Shown here one piece after another: positions 56,272-64,000 of a DNA stretch of 64,000 nucleotides. Numbering within the stretch: position 1 is the first letter of the stretch; every line of letters starts with the position of its first letter. The DNA is from Bacteroidetes bacterium GWE2_42_24 (GTDB lineage Bacteria > Bacteroidota > Bacteroidia > Bacteroidales > TTA-H9). The stretch covers positions 1 through 64,000 of the forward strand of contig MEOA01000061.1 of NCBI GenBank assembly GCA_001768515.1, read 5' to 3'. Position numbers and translations under genes: made by a program. Under the pieces are notes generated by a model, which did no database searches, was not told the DNA's origin, and saw only the letters and a program-made list of their open reading frames with translations.

Positions 56272-56630
56272 GCGCATACAGTTAAATAGAGGTATCTTAT
56301 TAGGGTTTATTTCGGTTTGTTTGAGCGTTTTTACCTGTTAATTACAGAGGGGTTAGTATTCCATGAGCTTGAATCCCATGACCTGTATAACAGGGTCAGT
56401 ATGTTTCTAAATCGGGCCTGCTCAAAACATGATCTGTTGGGGGTATCTGCCGTTGTTACACGACTAATGATTTAGAAAAGTGTAATTTTCGTTATAATAC
56501 CTGATACAGCATTCATTGACTCAGTATAGTGCGAAAGGCCTTTCGGGGAGTGGGGACGCAATGTTAATAATTGTGAAAACTAATTAAGTTTTTGCAAAAT
56601 AGCTTACTTTTGTGCTCTTATAGCAAGTGA
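56272..56630. other. Intergenic region before the acyl-CoA synthetase gene
   Basis: About 360 bp with no gene. Near the right end TACTTTTG (56605-56612) fits TAnnTTTG and lies 18 bp before the start codon. Confidence 0.45.
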
Positions 56631-58277
56631 ATGAGCCAAAAAACTCCTTTCACCTTTCCGAACCTTATCGCGGAGACGGTGAAAAAGCATGGTACTTTGC
56701 CGTCGATGGGATTTGCCGGGGAAGAACCGATTACATACAATCAGCTAAACGACCGGATACTGTCAGTTAGCGCGTTTCTTGAGCAATTAGGTGTAAGCCC
56801 GGGAACCCGTGTTGCCATTCTAAGTGTCAACATGCCCAACTGGGCGATTACTTATCTTGCCATTGTTAATATAGGGGCAGTAGTGGTGCCGATTCTTCCT
56901 GATTTTAGTATTGCAGAGATAGATAATGTGTTGAACCATAGCGGCGTCAATTCGATATTTGTCTCAGCGAACCTGATGCATAAACTTGAGGGGGTATCAG
57001 TCGAGGGGTTACGATATCAGGTACGGATTGAGGACTTTACCATCATTCATCCACCTAAGTCGCTGGTAGAGTACCGTCAGACCGCACGTCCTGTTCATAA
57101 GTACCAGATCAGCGAGAATCAGCTTGCAGCCATCATATACACCTCCGGGACAACAGGGAAGTCTAAGGGGGTGATGCTATCGCACAAGAACATCTGTTTT
57201 ACGGCCTATAAATGTCGGTCGGTGGAGCCCCTTAATACAACCGACAGGTTGCTTTCGGTGCTTCCGCTTTCTCATACCTATGAAAATACTATAGGCCTAA
57301 TGCTACCGCTGGTGGGTGGATCATCGGTCTATTACCTTTCGAGGCCGCCAACACCTACGATATTGCTCCCTGCGCTTAAGGCAGTCCGCCCCACTTGTAT
57401 GCTGACTGTTCCGCTGATCATCGAGAAGATTTATCACTCCAGGATTAAGCCAGCTTTTCACAAAAACAGGTTCACCCGGATGCTGTATGCCTTTCCGCCG
57501 ACCCGTACCCTGATGAACAGGCTTGCTGGTAAGAAGTTGATGCAAATTTTCGGGGGTGAGTTGAAGTTTTTTGGTATTGGTGGAGCCAAGCTCAGTGAAA
57601 CTGTAGAGAAGTTCCTGATTGATGCCCGATTTCCCATCGCCATAGGGTATGGGCTGACAGAAACCTCTCCACTGTTGGCGGGAAGCAATCCCCGGAACCA
57701 TAGGTTGCAATCTACAGGACCTATACTTGAAGGGGTTTCTGTAAAAATTCACCAACCCGATCCGGTTACAGGGGAAGGAGAGATATGGGCAAAAGGAGCC
57801 AATGTGATGAAAGGTTATTACCGTGAACCCGAACTGACAAAGCAGATCATCACTGATGATGGATGGCTTAAGACAGGCGACCTTGGTGTATTAAGCGATG
57901 ACGGTTTCCTTAGTATCAGAGGACGAAAAAAAAATGTAATTATCGGGGCGAATGGTGAGAATATCTATCCAGAAGAGATAGAGTCGGTGATTAATAACTT
58001 TAGATTTGTAAACGAATCGCTCGTAATTGAAAAGAAGGGACAACTTGTGGCGCTCGTGTATTTTAATCAGGAGGATATTGAATCATTTTACCAACTTATG
58101 CGTGATGAGTTTAAGGGACTTGAGGAGCGGTGTGAGGAGGTTCGGAAAGAACTTCATCAGTATATAAATTCAAAGATGGGCCGGAATTCGCAGATCAAAC
58201 TGGTGGTTAATCATCTTCAGCCATTCCAGAAAACAGCAACTCAGAAGATTAAGCGATTTTTATATCAGGAAGTTTGA
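56631..58277 (+). CDS. AMP-forming acyl-CoA synthetase (long-chain fatty acid CoA ligase type)
   Basis: A 548-residue adenylate-forming enzyme. It has AMP-binding P-loop YTSGTTGKSKG (170-180), LPLSHTYENTIG, the adenine-binding GYGLTETSPLL, TGDLG and the hinge GRKKNVI, then the C-terminal lid with Lys539 in TATQKIKRF. The length and the FFGIGGAKLS segment fit the long-chain acyl-CoA ligase group, although it is shorter than FadD-like proteins; the exact fatty acid is unknown. ATG start. A hairpin terminator follows. Confidence 0.9.
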   Translation: MSQKTPFTFPNLIAETVKKHGTLPSMGFAGEEPITYNQLNDRILSVSAFLEQLGVSPGTRVAILSVNMPNWAITYLAIVNIGAVVVPILPDFSIAEIDNVLNHSGVNSIFVSANLMHKLEGVSVEGLRYQVRIEDFTIIHPPKSLVEYRQTARPVHKYQISENQLAAIIYTSGTTGKSKGVMLSHKNICFTAYKCRSVEPLNTTDRLLSVLPLSHTYENTIGLMLPLVGGSSVYYLSRPPTPTILLPALKAVRPTCMLTVPLIIEKIYHSRIKPAFHKNRFTRMLYAFPPTRTLMNRLAGKKLMQIFGGELKFFGIGGAKLSETVEKFLIDARFPIAIGYGLTETSPLLAGSNPRNHRLQSTGPILEGVSVKIHQPDPVTGEGEIWAKGANVMKGYYREPELTKQIITDDGWLKTGDLGVLSDDGFLSIRGRKKNVIIGANGENIYPEEIESVINNFRFVNESLVIEKKGQLVALVYFNQEDIESFYQLMRDEFKGLEERCEEVRKELHQYINSKMGRNSQIKLVVNHLQPFQKTATQKIKRFLYQEV

Positions 58278-58333
58278 AGGGAATAGCCCTTTTGGTATCT
58301 GATTGATATCATTGTTTTCTCTTAGATCATTTG

Positions 58334-58370
58334 CGGAGAAGTCAACAATTGGCTTCTCCGATTGTTTTTT
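58334..58370 (+). terminator. Intrinsic terminator after the acyl-CoA synthetase gene
   Basis: Stem CGGAGAAGTC / GGCTTCTCCG with one G-T pair and a 7-base loop, then ATTGTTTTTT. Confidence 0.85.
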
Positions 58371-58426
58371 AGGCCCATGCTGGTCATGGTTCCTTAAACA
58401 TCTAACTTTAAAATTTTATAAGACGA

Positions 58427-58786
58427 ATGTATAATTCCATAGCAGACAAAATCTTTAAGTCCGTTGACAGGATGGACGCCGCTGAATTGACTGCCTGTAT
58501 CACCAAAGATGGTCTTTTCCGCTTCTCGAACATGGAACCGGTTGTTGGATCTGAAAATATTCAGGCTTTCCTCAAGGGGTTTTTCGAGAGCATAAAGGCT
58601 ATCAGTCATTCCGAACAGGAAGTGTATGAAACAGGCAATGTGATCATCACTAATGGTGTTGTAACATATACGCGACATTCAGGAAGCAGGTATCGCTGCA
58701 ATTTCTCCAATACTTTTAAAATGGAAGGTGATTTGGTAGCCGAATACCTGATTTTTGTCGACAATTCCCAGCTTTACAACGAATAA
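58427..58786 (+). CDS. NTF2-like/SnoaL-like small protein
   Basis: A 119-residue cytosolic protein with the NTF2-like fold pattern: helix DKIFKSVDRMDA near the start, then FRFSNMEPVVG, helix IQAFLKGFFESIKA, and strands VIITNGVVTYTRHSG and FSNTFKMEGDLVAEYLIFVD. Members are often polyketide-cyclase-like or bind small molecules; no function can be assigned. ATG start, terminator after it. Confidence 0.75.
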   Translation: MYNSIADKIFKSVDRMDAAELTACITKDGLFRFSNMEPVVGSENIQAFLKGFFESIKAISHSEQEVYETGNVIITNGVVTYTRHSGSRYRCNFSNTFKMEGDLVAEYLIFVDNSQLYNE

Positions 58787-58847
58787 AAATGTGTAAAATC
58801 CCGGTTTTCCACCAAAATTGAAGGATGTCAGTAAAGGATTAACTACC

Positions 58848-58882
58848 GGAATGATCTGATTTATACCAGATCATTCCCTTTT
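58848..58882 (+). terminator. Intrinsic terminator after the NTF2-like gene
   Basis: A perfect 11-bp stem (GGAATGATCTG / CAGATCATTCC) with an 8-base loop, followed by CTTTTT. Confidence 0.9.
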
Positions 58883-59301
58883 TAGTCAGTTTTGCTTTGG
58901 ATTCATGAGGGTTTGATTATCAGCCTGTTTTAAATGTAATAATTGGTTCCTTAACAATTTACGCCCGACTATTGCCTGACTTTACGTTTTTGGCATGGGA
59001 ATTTCTATGTTCCCGGCCTTTAAAACAAGCCATTTATTGCTCATTGCCTGATGGGTATGCGCATAACCGATTTACTTTCTGGAAAATATACCTGACCCGT
59101 TTGTTCCACTGTTGCTGACTATTATATTGCTGTTCTTTCTTTTCCCTACGGGCTGGAAGAAAGTGCTAAAGAAAGTGTCTTTTTGCTCTGCTGTGTATAA
59201 TTTTACCGGAATTGCTGCCTCTGCTGTTGGCTGTATAACCTGAGAAGTGATTTACTATTCAGGTTTTTGAAGCTTGTGCGATGGGTACTCTGGTTTCGAT
59301 A
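58883..59301. other. Intergenic region with a possible decayed membrane-protein remnant
   Basis: About 420 bp, no intact gene. The plus-strand frame 59068-59241 has no start codon but reads like the end of a membrane protein (PLLLTIILLFFLFPTGWKK); it may be a relic. Nothing else was seen. Confidence 0.35.
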
Positions 59302-59892
59302 TTAGTTCGCCTTACCGGTAATCTTCTGCCAGATTTCGGTTACCTGAGAGATTAGTAGCTGTTGTCCGTCGTTATGAATAATGAAATCGGCAAGCTCAGT
59401 TTTTTTCGATTCCGGCCATTGAACGGCGGCTCTTTTGTAGAATTCATCGCGGCTGATACCGTCGCGTTTAATAACACGCTCAAGTCGTACCTCCTCGGGA
59501 GCGGAAACAACGATTATCAGATCGAAATCTTTGGCCATACCGGTTTCGAAAAGGATGGCTGCTTCTTCGATGACGAAAGGATGTGATTCGTTTGCTTTAC
59601 ACCAGTCTGAAAAGGCAAGGCGTACGGCAGGATGAATGATAGCGTTTAGTTTTTCTAGCTTTTCTTCATCGCCGAAAACGATCTGGGCCATCTTTTTGCG
59701 GTCGATGAGTCCATCTCCGCCAATTACTTCAGTTCCAAAAGTTTTTAGAATTGTTCCAATGATATGGGGTTCGAGCATAACCAGATGAGCTTCCATATCA
59801 GCGGCAAACACCGGAACTCCAAGTGTTTGAAAGATTTTGGCAACAGTGCTTTTGCCACAACCGATGTTGCCAGTGATACCAACTTTAAGCAT
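59302..59892 (-). CDS. coaE: Dephospho-CoA kinase
   Basis: A 196-residue P-loop kinase catalysing the last step of coenzyme A synthesis. It has VGITGNIGCGKSTVAKIF (3-20), PVFAADMEAH carrying the substrate Asp, EEAAILFETGM and VVSAPEEVRLERVIKRDG. Normal length. Last gene of the DUF1573-yajC-ybbR-coaE operon; its ATG lies 8 bp after the ybbR stop. Confidence 0.95.
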   Translation of the reverse strand: MLKVGITGNIGCGKSTVAKIFQTLGVPVFAADMEAHLVMLEPHIIGTILKTFGTEVIGGDGLIDRKKMAQIVFGDEEKLEKLNAIIHPAVRLAFSDWCKANESHPFVIEEAAILFETGMAKDFDLIIVVSAPEEVRLERVIKRDGISRDEFYKRAAVQWPESKKTELADFIIHNDGQQLLISQVTEIWQKITGKAN

Positions 59893-59900
59893 AATTTTGA

Positions 59901-60905
59901 TTATTGAAGGATGATATATTCAACTTGAGCAGGTTCCATTCTAATTACTTTAATATAATCGGGACTGATGATTAGAAGGGGGGAGATAAAGCGGGAATTG
60001 CTGTTTAGGGCTGCCTTACAGTCGACACTCAATCTGAAAAGAGAAGGTTCGAGGCGTTTGTAGTCGCGCATGGCGACCTGACAAATAAGGCTGATTTTTT
60101 CGGGAAAGAATCTCATCCGGCAGCTGTCGTTTGCAGGAACGAGAGGAACAGTAACCGTAGCTTCTGTATATTTCTCAATGGGGATGGTTACGTCGAAGGT
60201 CCTTTGGTTGAAAGTAAGAGGAAGTTTGTTGTATCCGGCAGAAAGGCTTGTTTTAATAATTGTTGTTGCATCAAGTGCATCAAGTTTGATGCTTCTTGCT
60301 GTGGCAAACCGAATGGTATCGATGATGGCAGCAGGCCCTTCAACCCTGATGGTATCGGGTTTGATTTCAATTCTACCATACAGGCCAAATGAAGGAACCG
60401 TAGTATAGTCGACCGGAACAAGCACTGGTATTCGTTTTGAGCGCATAGCGGTCAGTTGGAAAAACAAGGTATCAGGTTTGATGCTGATAAGACCTTCGTC
60501 AAGTTTTAACTGGCTGGCCAGTATTGCTTTAATGTCGTATGTTGGCAGGTAAGCGTTACGAATTTTTCCTTTATCGCGCAGAAAACGAAGTTTCGAGAGA
60601 TCCACTGTAACTCGCTGTGAAGGGCCATTGAAATAGGTATGCAACAAATCGAATCCTTTTCCCTTGATTTGAAAGAGGAGTGTTGTATCGCTCTTGAGTG
60701 CCAGCACCTTTCCTGCAGGGACATTCTGGTATGATACAGGCCAGTTGATGGTCAGGGAGTATTCTTTAGATAGCTTGATTACCAGCCATACAAGTGAGGC
60801 AACAGATAAGCAGACGAAAAAAACAGAAAGTTGGTTCCGGTATTTCTTATCCCGGAGCCTTGACCCTGGCAGAGAAAAAATACGCACGAAACCAACTTTC
60901 ACCAT
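59901..60905 (-). CDS. YbbR-like protein, putative cyclic-di-AMP cyclase regulator (CdaR-like)
   Basis: A 334-residue protein with one N-terminal transmembrane helix (about 27-43) followed by an extracytoplasmic part of several YbbR-type beta domains (PVSYQNVPAGKVL, VDLSKL, VPVDYTTVPSFGLYGRIEIKPDTIRVEGP). In other bacteria YbbR proteins control the diadenylate cyclase; no cyclase is in the window, but the PgpH-like protein at 38023 could act on the same messenger. Third gene of the operon. The ATG lies 10 bp past the yajC stop. Confidence 0.82.
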   Translation of the reverse strand: MVKVGFVRIFSLPGSRLRDKKYRNQLSVFFVCLSVASLVWLVIKLSKEYSLTINWPVSYQNVPAGKVLALKSDTTLLFQIKGKGFDLLHTYFNGPSQRVTVDLSKLRFLRDKGKIRNAYLPTYDIKAILASQLKLDEGLISIKPDTLFFQLTAMRSKRIPVLVPVDYTTVPSFGLYGRIEIKPDTIRVEGPAAIIDTIRFATARSIKLDALDATTIIKTSLSAGYNKLPLTFNQRTFDVTIPIEKYTEATVTVPLVPANDSCRMRFFPEKISLICQVAMRDYKRLEPSLFRLSVDCKAALNSNSRFISPLLIISPDYIKVIRMEPAQVEYIILQ

Positions 60906-60915
60906 TTAGACAAGC

Positions 60916-61251
60916 TTATTTTTTATCGAGAGGCTGTCCGCTAATCGAACCAAGAGCTACTGCGCTTTTTTCGATTCTCAGACGATTTTGACCTTCAACT
61001 TCAATGATGATGGTGGTTTCTGCCATTTCGATTACTTTTCCGTGAATTCCCCCGATAGTGATAACTTTATCACCTTTTTTCAGGTTTTCACGAAATTTCC
61101 GTTCTTCCTTGGTTTTCTTCATTTGAGGGCGAATGAAGAAAAAATAGAAGACGACAATTATTAATAACAGCGGAAGCAGGGAGGTTAAACCACTTCCGGT
61201 GCTGTTTCCCGCCGGGGGAGACATTAAAAGGATGTTTAAGAGATTCATCAT
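60916..61251 (-). CDS. yajC: Preprotein translocase subunit YajC
   Basis: A 111-residue protein with one transmembrane helix (about 24-40) and the typical [17 protein letters not shown] right after it, then [14 protein letters not shown]. It works with SecDF and YidC at the Sec translocon. Second gene of the operon; two adjacent ATGs are possible starts. Confidence 0.93.
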   Translation of the reverse strand: MMNLLNILLMSPPAGNSTGSGLTSLLPLLLIIVVFYFFFIRPQMKKTKEERKFRENLKKGDKVITIGGIHGKVIEMAETTIIIEVEGQNRLRIEKSAVALGSISGQPLDKK

Positions 61252-61300
61252 AAATATAATTGCTTAAAAGATTATTTCAAAGATTGGTGTAGTAGTGAGC

Positions 61301-61762
61301 TTAAATGTCTTCAGGCCTCATCACCCTGGCTTTTATTCTGAGTTGGGTGGAGTTAGGAATAGAATTAGTGAGTACAGTGATTGTTTTGTTTTGAAATCCG
61401 CTTCTGTTTTCACTGTTGAATGAAACGCTGACCACACCTTCTTTGCCTGGAGCAATGGGTGTTGTGGGAAAGGAAGGTGCCGTACAGCCGCAACTGGCGC
61501 TTACTTTAGTAAGAAGCAGATCAGCATTGCCAGTGTTTCTAAATTTAAAATTGAAGGTCACCTTTTCTCCTGCGATGATCTTCCCGAAATCATGTTCCTC
61601 GACCTCGAATTTTATGGCAGGTGACGGATTGTTATTATTGCCGTCAGCCGACATTGGATTGTCTACAACATTATTCGAAAGTTCTGAGTTACGTGATTTG
61701 CAGCCGAACATGAGGGTTATTCCTATGAGGGCTACGACTGCGAAATAAAGAAATCGGTTCAT
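61301..61762 (-). CDS. DUF1573 lipoprotein
   Basis: A 153-residue lipoprotein with a signal peptide ending in the lipobox LMFGC (Cys21). A DUF1573 beta-sandwich follows (FEVEEHDFGKIIAGEKVTFNF and SASCGCTAPSFPTTPIAPG, with the paired cysteines CGC). The family is widespread in Bacteroidota and of unknown role; conserved cysteines may bind a metal. First gene of the operon with yajC, ybbR and coaE. ATG start. Confidence 0.88.
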   Translation of the reverse strand: MNRFLYFAVVALIGITLMFGCKSRNSELSNNVVDNPMSADGNNNNPSPAIKFEVEEHDFGKIIAGEKVTFNFKFRNTGNADLLLTKVSASCGCTAPSFPTTPIAPGKEGVVSVSFNSENRSGFQNKTITVLTNSIPNSTQLRIKARVMRPEDI

Positions 61763-61808
61763 TCTTTCTGGAAAAATTTATTGATCAACAAAACTTATAT
61801 GTCAGATG

Positions 61809-61816
61809 CAAAGGTA
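61809..61816 (-). promoter_or_regulatory. -7 box TACCTTTG of the DUF1573-yajC-ybbR-coaE operon
   Basis: On the minus strand TACCTTTG lies 46 bp before the start of the first gene. No -33 TTTG was found at the ideal distance. Confidence 0.6.
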
Positions 61817-61858
61817 TCATTTTTTTGGGCGAAGGTTATCAAGTTGTTGGTAATAGAC

Positions 61859-61866
61859 TATTTTTG
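61859..61866 (+). promoter_or_regulatory. -7 box TATTTTTG of aroK
   Basis: Fits TAnnTTTG, 27 bp before ATG 61894. It lies inside the open frame that extends upstream to a TTG at 61825, which supports the ATG as the real start. Confidence 0.5.
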
Positions 61867-61893
61867 ACATCTGAAAAAGCAAATTGGCCATTA

Positions 61894-62421
61894 ATGCGTA
61901 TTTATCTCGTCGGATTTATGGGTTGTGGAAAGAGCTTTTCGGGCAGAAACCTGTCACGGAAGCTTGGGTTTGGTTTTTCTGACCTTGATGTTTTGTTTGA
62001 AAATAGGTATCGGGTTAACATTCAGGAGTTTTTTAGGAAATACGGTGAAGCAACCTTCCGCGTGGTCGAACAACAGATTCTTTATGAAACAGAATCCTTT
62101 CATAAAGTGGTCATCAGTACCGGGGGGGGGACGCCCTGCTATGCCGACAACATGGATTGGATGAATCAGCATGGTATCTCAATCTATTTGAAGATGAGTC
62201 CTTCATCTCTTTATCACCGGCTTAGTCATAGCCGTAAACCAAGACCGTTGATTAAGGATTACGAACCGGAAGCCTTACGGCAGTTTATCAGGGAACGGCT
62301 GGCCATAAGGGAGCCATATTACAACAAAGCCTCGCTCATTGTTCCCGGAGAAAACCTGAACCTGAATCAACTGACCGAAACACTTACCGGGATTATAGAA
62401 CCGTCAACTTTTCCGGAGTAA
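61894..62421 (+). CDS. aroK: Shikimate kinase
   Basis: A protein of about 175 residues phosphorylating shikimate in the aromatic amino-acid pathway. It has Walker A GFMGCGKSFSGRNLS (7-21), substrate-binding DLDVLFENR and FRKYGEATFRVVE, STGGGTP and the lid RKPRPLI. The length is normal from ATG 61894; the extension to 61825 would add residues that do not fit the family. The last 18 bp overlap the end of rlmD. Confidence 0.94.
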   Translation: MRIYLVGFMGCGKSFSGRNLSRKLGFGFSDLDVLFENRYRVNIQEFFRKYGEATFRVVEQQILYETESFHKVVISTGGGTPCYADNMDWMNQHGISIYLKMSPSSLYHRLSHSRKPRPLIKDYEPEALRQFIRERLAIREPYYNKASLIVPGENLNLNQLTETLTGIIEPSTFPE

Positions 62422-63816
62422 TAGTACCACGTTCTCTACATGGTGTGTTTGAGGAAACATATCAACCGGTTGCACTTTGGCGATTGAGTATTGGTCGGCC
62501 ATCTGGGCAATGTCGCGGGCTTGCGTGGCTGGGTTGCAACTGATGTAAACCACACGTTCGGGCGACATTTCAACGATACGTTTTACTACATCGGGATGCA
62601 TCCCTGCACGGGGAGGATCGGTGATAACTACCTGTGGGCGGCCATGTTTAAGTATAAACCTTTCGTCGAGGGTTTTAGCCATGTCACCTGCTATGAAATC
62701 GGTGTTTTCAATTCGGTTGACCGACGAATTGATCCTGGCATCACGTACAGCTGAATCGACATATTCAATGCCTACAACCCTGTGACATCTTCGGGCTACA
62801 AAGTTGGCTATGGTGCCTGTCCCGGTATACAGATCGTACACTAGTTCATTGCCAGTGAGGGCGGCAAACTCTCTTGCATATTTGTACAGGGTAAGTGCCT
62901 GACGGGCATTAGTCTGGAAGAAAGATACCGGTCCCACCCTGAAAGTGAGGTCTTCCATTTTTTCCCTGATGTATGATTCTCCTTTAAAGAGCTGGATGTC
63001 AAGATCGGCAAATACATCGTTGCGTTTGGTGTTGACAACCCACATGGCCGAAGTGATGGTGGGGAACTGCAGTGTCAGGTTTTCCATAACCTGATGGATA
63101 GCTTCAGGCTGATCTTCTCCGAAGACGATGATGACCATCAGATCGCCTGAATTGGAGGTACGGATGACGAAGTTACGCAGGAGACCTTGCCATATTTTAA
63201 CATCCCAGAAGGTTAGTTCGTTTTCAATGGCGAAGTCACGCATCCATAAGCGCAATTGATTCGATGGTTCTGGCTGCAACATACAGTCTTCCACGTCGAA
63301 TACCCTGTCAAACATACCTGGCAGATGATATCCCAGAGCATTCATGTTGCGGTCGCCGGGGGCTATGTCATCGGGGCCACCTGTGAGCCATTTTCTGTTG
63401 CTGAAGGTGTATTCAAGTTTGTTCCGGTAATAATAGGTTGCGGGTGCGCCGGCGATGGGACTTATTTCAGGTAATTCAAGATGCCCGATACGGGTGAGGG
63501 CATCGGTTACCTGTTTTTGCTTATATTGAAGCTGGGCTTTATAATCAAGGTGTTGCCATCTGCAGCCTCCACACAATCCGTAATGACGACAGGCCGGTTT
63601 GGTACGCACTGTAGACTCTTCATGGATTTTGATGATTTTGGCTTCCATGAAAGTGCTTTTCCGTAAAGTAACCTGAACATCGACAACATCACCTGGGGCT
63701 GCAAAAGGAATAAACACCACACGGTTTTCGAATCGGGCTATGGCTTTACCCTCTGCCCCGGCGTCAATCACCGATAGTTTTTCAAGAATAGGCAGTTCTT
63801 TGTCTTTTCTTCGCAT
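62404..63816 (-). CDS. rlmD: 23S rRNA (uracil-5)-methyltransferase RlmD-like
   Basis: A 470-residue SAM-dependent RNA m5U methyltransferase. It has an N-terminal TRAM domain (about 8-68), an iron-sulfur cluster site (CRHYGLCGGCRWQH, with an additional Cys in the central part), the SAM motif LVYDLYTGTGTIANFVA, DPPRAGMHPDVV and the catalytic cysteine in YISCNPATQARD. Such enzymes act on 23S rRNA U1939 or U747 or on tRNA; the exact site cannot be told from sequence. Convergent with aroK with an 18-bp overlap. ATG start. Confidence 0.9.
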   Translation of the reverse strand: MRRKDKELPILEKLSVIDAGAEGKAIARFENRVVFIPFAAPGDVVDVQVTLRKSTFMEAKIIKIHEESTVRTKPACRHYGLCGGCRWQHLDYKAQLQYKQKQVTDALTRIGHLELPEISPIAGAPATYYYRNKLEYTFSNRKWLTGGPDDIAPGDRNMNALGYHLPGMFDRVFDVEDCMLQPEPSNQLRLWMRDFAIENELTFWDVKIWQGLLRNFVIRTSNSGDLMVIIVFGEDQPEAIHQVMENLTLQFPTITSAMWVVNTKRNDVFADLDIQLFKGESYIREKMEDLTFRVGPVSFFQTNARQALTLYKYAREFAALTGNELVYDLYTGTGTIANFVARRCHRVVGIEYVDSAVRDARINSSVNRIENTDFIAGDMAKTLDERFILKHGRPQVVITDPPRAGMHPDVVKRIVEMSPERVVYISCNPATQARDIAQMADQYSIAKVQPVDMFPQTHHVENVVLLLRKS

Positions 63817-63982
63817 AATATTTTAATGGAACTGCAAAAATACCGATATCCGTCCAAAGGAGACGAATAATTCAACAAATCATACTAATCCTTTGAAAAG
63901 GGCGTTAAAATGATGCCGGTTAAGTCCCATCCGGAGGTATTTTATACCTTTATGCTTTAAATTGAACTTAGATATTTAACCC

Positions 63983-64000
63983 GTGAGAAAAAGTCTATAC
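63983..64000 (+). CDS. Possible start of another gene, cut by the window edge
   Basis: GTG-AGA-AAA-AGT-CTA-TAC opens a plus-strand frame typical of a signal-peptide start (MRKSLY). Too short to identify. Confidence 0.2.

Noticed and set aside
1-64000. CRISPR array or cas genes
   Set aside because: No regularly spaced identical repeats with unique spacers were found; the only short tandem arrays are the 11-bp and 20-bp tracts without spacers.

Overview
The window comes from a Bacteroidota chromosome, most likely an environmental Bacteroidales-type lineage. This rests on several observations: a TonB-dependent receptor with a carboxypeptidase-like N-terminal domain; secreted proteins with type IX secretion (T9SS) C-terminal domains; a FeoA-FeoB fusion; a LruC-domain lipoprotein; a GH109-type protein; the gene order coaE-ybbR-yajC-DUF1573; and promoters of the Bacteroidota form TTTG-N19-TAnnTTTG. 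No rRNA, CRISPR array, transposase or integrase was seen. One tRNA (Pro, GGG) is present.

Region 1 (about 1-8.6 kb) is visibly AT-rich and differs from the rest. Four genes on the minus strand (a small membrane protein, a 1332-residue GHKL-ATPase/DUF3883 'NO VEIN-like' protein, a dGTPase-family HD hydrolase and a 270-residue unknown) are separated by three related non-coding elements. Each element is about 132-134 bp long and folds as an imperfect cruciform. Every gene is bracketed by short inverted repeats whose sequence is private to that gene, which is the arrangement expected of integron-type cassettes ending in attC sites. No integrase is in the window, and the core bases do not follow the classical attC consensus. 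The gene content suggests anti-phage defence. This is the most interesting part of the window.

Region 2 (about 9.5-51 kb) is ordinary chromosomal background with higher GC. It carries a GT39-like membrane glycosyltransferase, a Tat-exported Gfo/Idh/MocA protein, feoAB, a VOC protein, a secreted M14 carboxypeptidase, dapA with a DUF6913-like gene, a PhnP-like hydrolase, an AraC-type regulator, a TonB-dependent receptor, trxB, T9SS cargo, tRNA-Pro, a LruC lipoprotein, an acyltransferase with a sirtuin, a DPP-IV-like peptidase, a GH109-like protein, a 7TM-HD phosphodiesterase, a nucleoid-associated protein, a GNAT and a methyltransferase, a DEAD-box helicase, hutI and a branching enzyme. Dispersed CCCTTCGGG-type repeats flank feoAB as inverted copies, and further repeats and palindromes fill other gaps.

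Region 3 (about 51-56.6 kb) is again AT-richer, with a metallophosphoesterase lipoprotein, a DUF347-repeat membrane protein, small unknown membrane proteins and a secreted alpha/beta hydrolase. Region 4 (56.6 kb to the end) is core-like: an acyl-CoA synthetase, an NTF2-like protein, the coaE/ybbR/yajC/DUF1573 operon, aroK and rlmD. Many genes end at clear intrinsic terminators, which are listed. Several reading frames open at TTG or GTG upstream of the likely ATG, and the starts chosen are explained entry by entry.
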